Shown here: positions 34,005-36,939 of the stretch, one piece after another
Position numbering within the stretch: the stretch's first letter is position 1
Layout: the number at the start of each line of letters is the position of its first letter
Source: SIG299 sp964544055
GTDB lineage: Bacteria; Bacillota; Clostridia; Lachnospirales; Lachnospiraceae
DNA length: 36,939 nucleotides
Direction of reading: 5' to 3'
Assembly (NCBI GenBank): GCA_964544055.1
Contig: CAZJAA010000034.1
Coordinates: 1 to 36,939, forward strand
Position numbers and translations under genes: made by a program
The notes under the pieces: model-generated
Seen by the model: the letters and a program-made list of their open reading frames with translations, nothing else
What the model was told of the DNA's origin: nothing
Databases searched by the model: none

Positions 34005-34082
34005 GATAATTTGCATTATGAGAAGTTTCAGGATGGAACTGCGAAATGTATTGAGGATGAGATACCGTTTGAAGTACCGGAC
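34005..34082 (+). pseudogene. Remnant of a type I specificity subunit (hsdS)
   Basis: The plus-strand frame reads DNLHYEKFQDGTAKCIEDEI then PFEVPD. This is close to the well-known HsdS segment just before a target recognition domain, which normally continues with SWEWVRL. Here it runs into unrelated sequence after Asp. No start or ribosome binding site and only about 26 recognisable residues, so it is a scrap. It points opposite to the neighbouring restriction-modification gene. The rest of 33900-34223 is AT-rich, with a small CCGCAT/ATGCGG palindrome and nothing else I can name. Confidence 0.55.
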
Positions 34083-34223
34083 TTATGTTCTTTGCAGTAC
34101 ATTATCGTTCACCATAGAGTTCACTTCTATAAGCTTATCAGTTTCCTTATATACTTTTTCACAAATTACTGTAACGTTTCACGAAAATTTTCTTTTTTTC
34201 AGTTCTTAAATAAGATTATACCG

Positions 34224-34270
34224 TAATAAAAAAGAGTATACGCAATATTCTCTCATACTCTTTTTTATTA
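34224..34270. terminator. Bidirectional terminator below the restriction-modification gene
   Basis: Perfect 16-bp stem TAATAAAAAAGAGTAT/ATACTCTTTTTTATTA with a 15-base loop; T-runs on both strands. It lies 9 bases past the stop codon of the minus-strand gene. Confidence 0.8.
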
Positions 34271-34279
34271 GACATTTCT

Positions 34280-36589
34280 TTATAATTCCATAATTTCAGA
34301 AACCTTGTTTGAAAGATCATATATTCTATCTGCTATAGTTTTAGCTCCATCCACTAATTTATTCTTAGGCGCATGTAATTTTAATTGTCTTAATCTTTTC
34401 AAAATTGCCATACGCCCATAAAAGAATCTCCATTTCTGCATATTTATCTGCGCAGCAAACCATTCCATTTCAGAATATGTCATATTATACTTAGGTATTA
34501 ACACTCTAACTGCGCTCCCACCATTTCCTCGCGCCATAAATCTCCAAGGTTGCACAGATGCTTGACCAAAACAAGTAACTGTTATACCGCCTTGCAAAAA
34601 CACTTCTCCTTCGACATCTGAGACCAATCTGATTATACTATTTTGCGGATCACCCGATGAAATATATGGACAAGAGCCTGCGAAATAATTACTTTCTCCG
34701 CTTGATTTTCCACCATATACAATAAAAAAATCTTCCAAACTTTTTTCTTTTCCATACGGCAATTCCGGAAGACTACCAAAATTCGGAAAATCAAGTAGGA
34801 CTTCATCAGCTATATCTTCAATACATACCGTAGAGGTCAATATTGATTTTGTAACACTTTCGCAATATCTTTTTTGCTCTAATTCTGGAAATATTGGTTG
34901 TGGAAGATACTGCTCTGGTGAAAATTCCGCTCCGGGTTCTAAAATATTTTCTGCACTTATTATCGTTGCCAATGAACTTTTCACACGTTTATTAGCTCTA
35001 AATTTTTTAAATGAATCTAGCACTTCATCAAGTTGTGATCCGTCAGTCTTTACACGCTTGCCTTTTAATTTTTTATAACCATCATTCCATATTTTTGCCA
35101 TAAATATTTTATCAGAATTTTGTTGTGGGCGATTTGCCTGTGCAATCATTATTGTTGTGTCAACAGCTGTTGGATAGAACAAATCTCCCGGCAAACTTAT
35201 CATACCTAATACAGAATGCTTCTCCAAAAAAGCATGTCTCCATTGTGCATTATCATCATCTGCAAAAATTCCCGATTTCACAACCACTGCCAATAACCCC
35301 ATTGTCTGTAAAGATTCCATCGCTAAGGAAATAAAATCTCTCTCAGGTTCCTCTTCTTGTGAAAATGGTGGATTTAGTAATGCTTTTGTAAATTTATTTC
35401 TTACGCTTTCCTTGCTCTTTTCTTCAAAGCAACTTGCATTCTCAATATGACTTTTACCATCTCCTCTAAAAAACATATTTAGTGCTGCTAAAGACCATAC
35501 TGTTGGATTAGTGTCAAAACCATAAATAGATTCTCTTACTATTTCCTTTGGTATTCCAAGTTTTTTTGATGTTGAAATCATCCTATCAAATGACGCCACT
35601 AAAAAACCACCCGAACCGCAAGCAATATCAATCACTTTATCTTTAGCAGTGACATCTATAAGTTCTGCGCAATATTTTGTAATATGCCTTGGCGTAAATA
35701 CAATTCCAAGCGAGTTATTATCATATCCATAGCGAATAAACGCTTCATACAAAAGTCCTAAAAAATCCGTATCTGTTTGCAAAATAGATTTTATGTTTAA
35801 CTTTTTTAATAAGAAAACAATCCTGCCGATTTTAGCAGCTAATCTATTATAATCTCCAATGGTCAATTTTAATGTTTCAATTAGTTGCTGTTTCTTTGTC
35901 TCTTCAAAGTGGTCAGTAGAAGCAATAGCACTTGCAACTAAACTATTGATGGAATCTAATTCCTTTCCCTTTTCTAGATCAATTTCTCCCCAATACAGTG
36001 CAGTAATTACTGCGCCCAAAACTTTAGGTCGTAAAGATGGTTCAATTTTTGCAGACCTAAGTATTGATGACAATTCAATAGCAGTATTTATGTAATCCGA
36101 TATTTCAGGTACCATAACTTCTGTTGTACCATTATTCGTAAGCAATGCTCCTTCAACTTCAGATACACTAGGAAAACTTGTTAATTCAAAACCACGAGAA
36201 GAAAGGATTTCCCATTTTTTTCCATCCCAATAAGCAGTTTTAAACAAATATCCATGGTCTTCTTCTCCAGCAACACCAACCGCTACTTTTATTGCATACT
36301 TTGCTTTTTCGTTAATTGAATTAGCATATTCGATAGCTCCATCTAACGCTTGGTCAATTTTTTTAATTTCATTTTTCGCTTCTACTACAATTATAGGAAT
36401 AGCTCTGCTACAAACAAGAAAATCTGGTTTTGCACCTTTCAAACCACAATCCGGAAAATAATCCTCTATCTCTTGTTCTTCAAGAAAATCTCCTCCTTTT
36501 TGAGGATGTCGAATATCCCATCCTTTCTGCGCAGCAATTTCTCTTATTAAATATCTACATCTTGATTCTGCCCTTTTTCCTTTTGCCAT
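34280..36589 (-). CDS. Single-chain restriction-modification enzyme (nuclease, N6-adenine methylase, specificity domain)
   Basis: 769 residues. The N-terminal PD-(D/E)XK-like nuclease has KPDFLVC (Asp56) and VVEAKNE (Glu70, Lys72). A helical linker spans about 150-290. The N6-adenine methylase has motif I DIACGSGGF (321-329) and motif IV NPPF (406-409). A C-terminal region (about 610-769), with the GGKSSGESNYF and YISSGDP pattern of type I target recognition domains, follows. The order fits a type IIG-like enzyme, with one half-size recognition domain; it is shorter than most (900-1100). GGAGG lies 7 bases before the ATG. No partner hsdR, hsdM or intact hsdS is nearby. Visibly more AT-rich than its neighbours, suggesting transfer. 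Confidence 0.87.
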   Translation of the reverse strand: MAKGKRAESRCRYLIREIAAQKGWDIRHPQKGGDFLEEQEIEDYFPDCGLKGAKPDFLVCSRAIPIIVVEAKNEIKKIDQALDGAIEYANSINEKAKYAIKVAVGVAGEEDHGYLFKTAYWDGKKWEILSSRGFELTSFPSVSEVEGALLTNNGTTEVMVPEISDYINTAIELSSILRSAKIEPSLRPKVLGAVITALYWGEIDLEKGKELDSINSLVASAIASTDHFEETKKQQLIETLKLTIGDYNRLAAKIGRIVFLLKKLNIKSILQTDTDFLGLLYEAFIRYGYDNNSLGIVFTPRHITKYCAELIDVTAKDKVIDIACGSGGFLVASFDRMISTSKKLGIPKEIVRESIYGFDTNPTVWSLAALNMFFRGDGKSHIENASCFEEKSKESVRNKFTKALLNPPFSQEEEPERDFISLAMESLQTMGLLAVVVKSGIFADDDNAQWRHAFLEKHSVLGMISLPGDLFYPTAVDTTIMIAQANRPQQNSDKIFMAKIWNDGYKKLKGKRVKTDGSQLDEVLDSFKKFRANKRVKSSLATIISAENILEPGAEFSPEQYLPQPIFPELEQKRYCESVTKSILTSTVCIEDIADEVLLDFPNFGSLPELPYGKEKSLEDFFIVYGGKSSGESNYFAGSCPYISSGDPQNSIIRLVSDVEGEVFLQGGITVTCFGQASVQPWRFMARGNGGSAVRVLIPKYNMTYSEMEWFAAQINMQKWRFFYGRMAILKRLRQLKLHAPKNKLVDGAKTIADRIYDLSNKVSEIMEL

Positions 36590-36636
36590 GTTTCTTCCTC
36601 CAGTTCAGATATCTTACGAAAAATTATTACACTACA

Positions 36637-36665
36637 ATTATATCACGCTTCCGCAGATAGAACAA
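36637..36665 (-). promoter_or_regulatory. Promoter of the restriction-modification gene
   Basis: Minus strand: TTGTTC (36660-36665), 17-base spacer, perfect TATAAT (36637-36642) preceded by TGA (extended -10). The leader is about 40 bases long. Confidence 0.7.
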
Positions 36666-36671
36666 GTGTTC
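36660..36671 (-). promoter_or_regulatory. LexA-like operator at the restriction-modification promoter
   Basis: GAACACTTGTTC on the minus strand, within AGAACA-CT-TGTTCT, a 6-bp inverted repeat. It fits GAAC-N4-GTTC and overlaps the -35 box, where a repressor would block polymerase. Could instead be the site of another repressor. Confidence 0.5.
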
Positions 36672-36712
36672 TTTTTTTAACGTATTATTCCACTATATTA
36701 CTATGTATTTTA

Positions 36713-36886
36713 TCACGTTCTACAGTTTTTTCTATCCCTTTTATACATTTTTACGACAAGCGGCCAAGAAGTGTCGTCACCTCCCTCTTCCCTGCTCCCA
36801 ACTGTTCTTCTTGTCCCTTCTTGCATATATCCGACCACACTTGACTCTACTTGCCCAAACCGTTCTGTCCAGTCTTTCTGATAATG
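36713..36886 (-). pseudogene. Unrecognised ORF fragment next to the right insertion-sequence end
   Basis: An open minus-strand frame reads DWTERFGQVESSVVGYMQEG, then TRRTVGSREEGGDD, then TSWPLVVKMYKRDRKNC, and stops at 36713. It has no start codon before 36826, and its upstream side is cut by the insertion-sequence end at about 36878. The stretch is G-rich on this strand, unlike the AT-rich gene beside it, and reads like real protein. I do not recognise the family. Confidence 0.3.
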
Positions 36887-36939
36887 TCAATATTGGTTTA
36901 CACTTTTTTCACAAGGATGTTCGACCTTATGCTACTTTC
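36878..36939. mobile_element. Terminus of the same insertion sequence, inverted, at the right edge
   Basis: 36878-36933 is the inverted copy of 1-56 with one mismatch; six more bases continue to the window end. On the minus strand the terminal stretch stays open until a TAA (about 36904-36906), which might be the last codons of a transposase, but too little is present to tell. Confidence 0.6.

Overview
The window looks like a chromosomal segment of a spore-forming, low-to-mid GC Firmicute, most likely a member of the Lachnospiraceae (Clostridia). The evidence is a complete spoIIIAA-AH operon, spoIVB, ArgR, the asp23-nusB-xseAB-ispA-dxs-tlyA-nadK-argR-recN order typical of Clostridia, and strong AGGAGG ribosome binding sites. 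Nearly all genes are on the minus strand; only aroE and a YprB-like exonuclease are clearly on the plus strand. I saw no tRNA, rRNA or CRISPR array.

Layout. 1-56 is the end of an insertion sequence, and 57-671 is a graveyard of a Fic gene, a RelB/DinJ-type antitoxin and a RelE/ParE-type toxin. 771-9028 holds spoIVB, recN, a giant secreted Ig-like repeat protein and yebC. 9158-16537 is a housekeeping run read leftwards from an extended -10 promoter at 16615-16642: asp23, nusB, xseA, xseB, ispA, dxs, tlyA, nadK, argR. 16796-22130 is the spoIIIA operon, with a good sigma-E promoter at 22172-22200 and a palindrome-rich 250-300 bp insert between spoIIIAD and spoIIIAE. 22338-24483 holds a HAD phosphatase, aroE and a Nudix hydrolase. 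24617-32441 is a ruvAB-zapA-U32-(SEDS/PBP fusion) run behind a promoter with a LexA-like box. 32796-33899 is a YprB-like exonuclease, divergent from ruvA. 33900-36939 is an AT-rich island: an hsdS relic, a single-chain restriction-modification enzyme whose promoter also carries a LexA-like box, an unrecognised ORF fragment, and the same insertion-sequence end in inverted orientation.

How the genes work together. The sporulation genes belong to engulfment and late forespore signalling: the SpoIIIA channel keeps the forespore alive and sigma-G active, and SpoIVB then triggers sigma-K processing. The asp23-argR block couples isoprenoid precursor synthesis (dxs, ispA), DNA repair nuclease VII (xseAB), antitermination (nusB), NADP supply (nadK) and arginine control. 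RecN, RuvAB and Exo VII are repair functions. The SEDS/PBP fusion and ZapA serve wall synthesis and division.

The most unusual items are the GAAC-N4-GTTY boxes shared by the ruvA and restriction-modification promoters, the palindromic element inside the spoIIIA operon, the SEDS-transpeptidase fusion, the decayed Fic/antitoxin chimera, and the insertion-sequence ends bounding the whole window.
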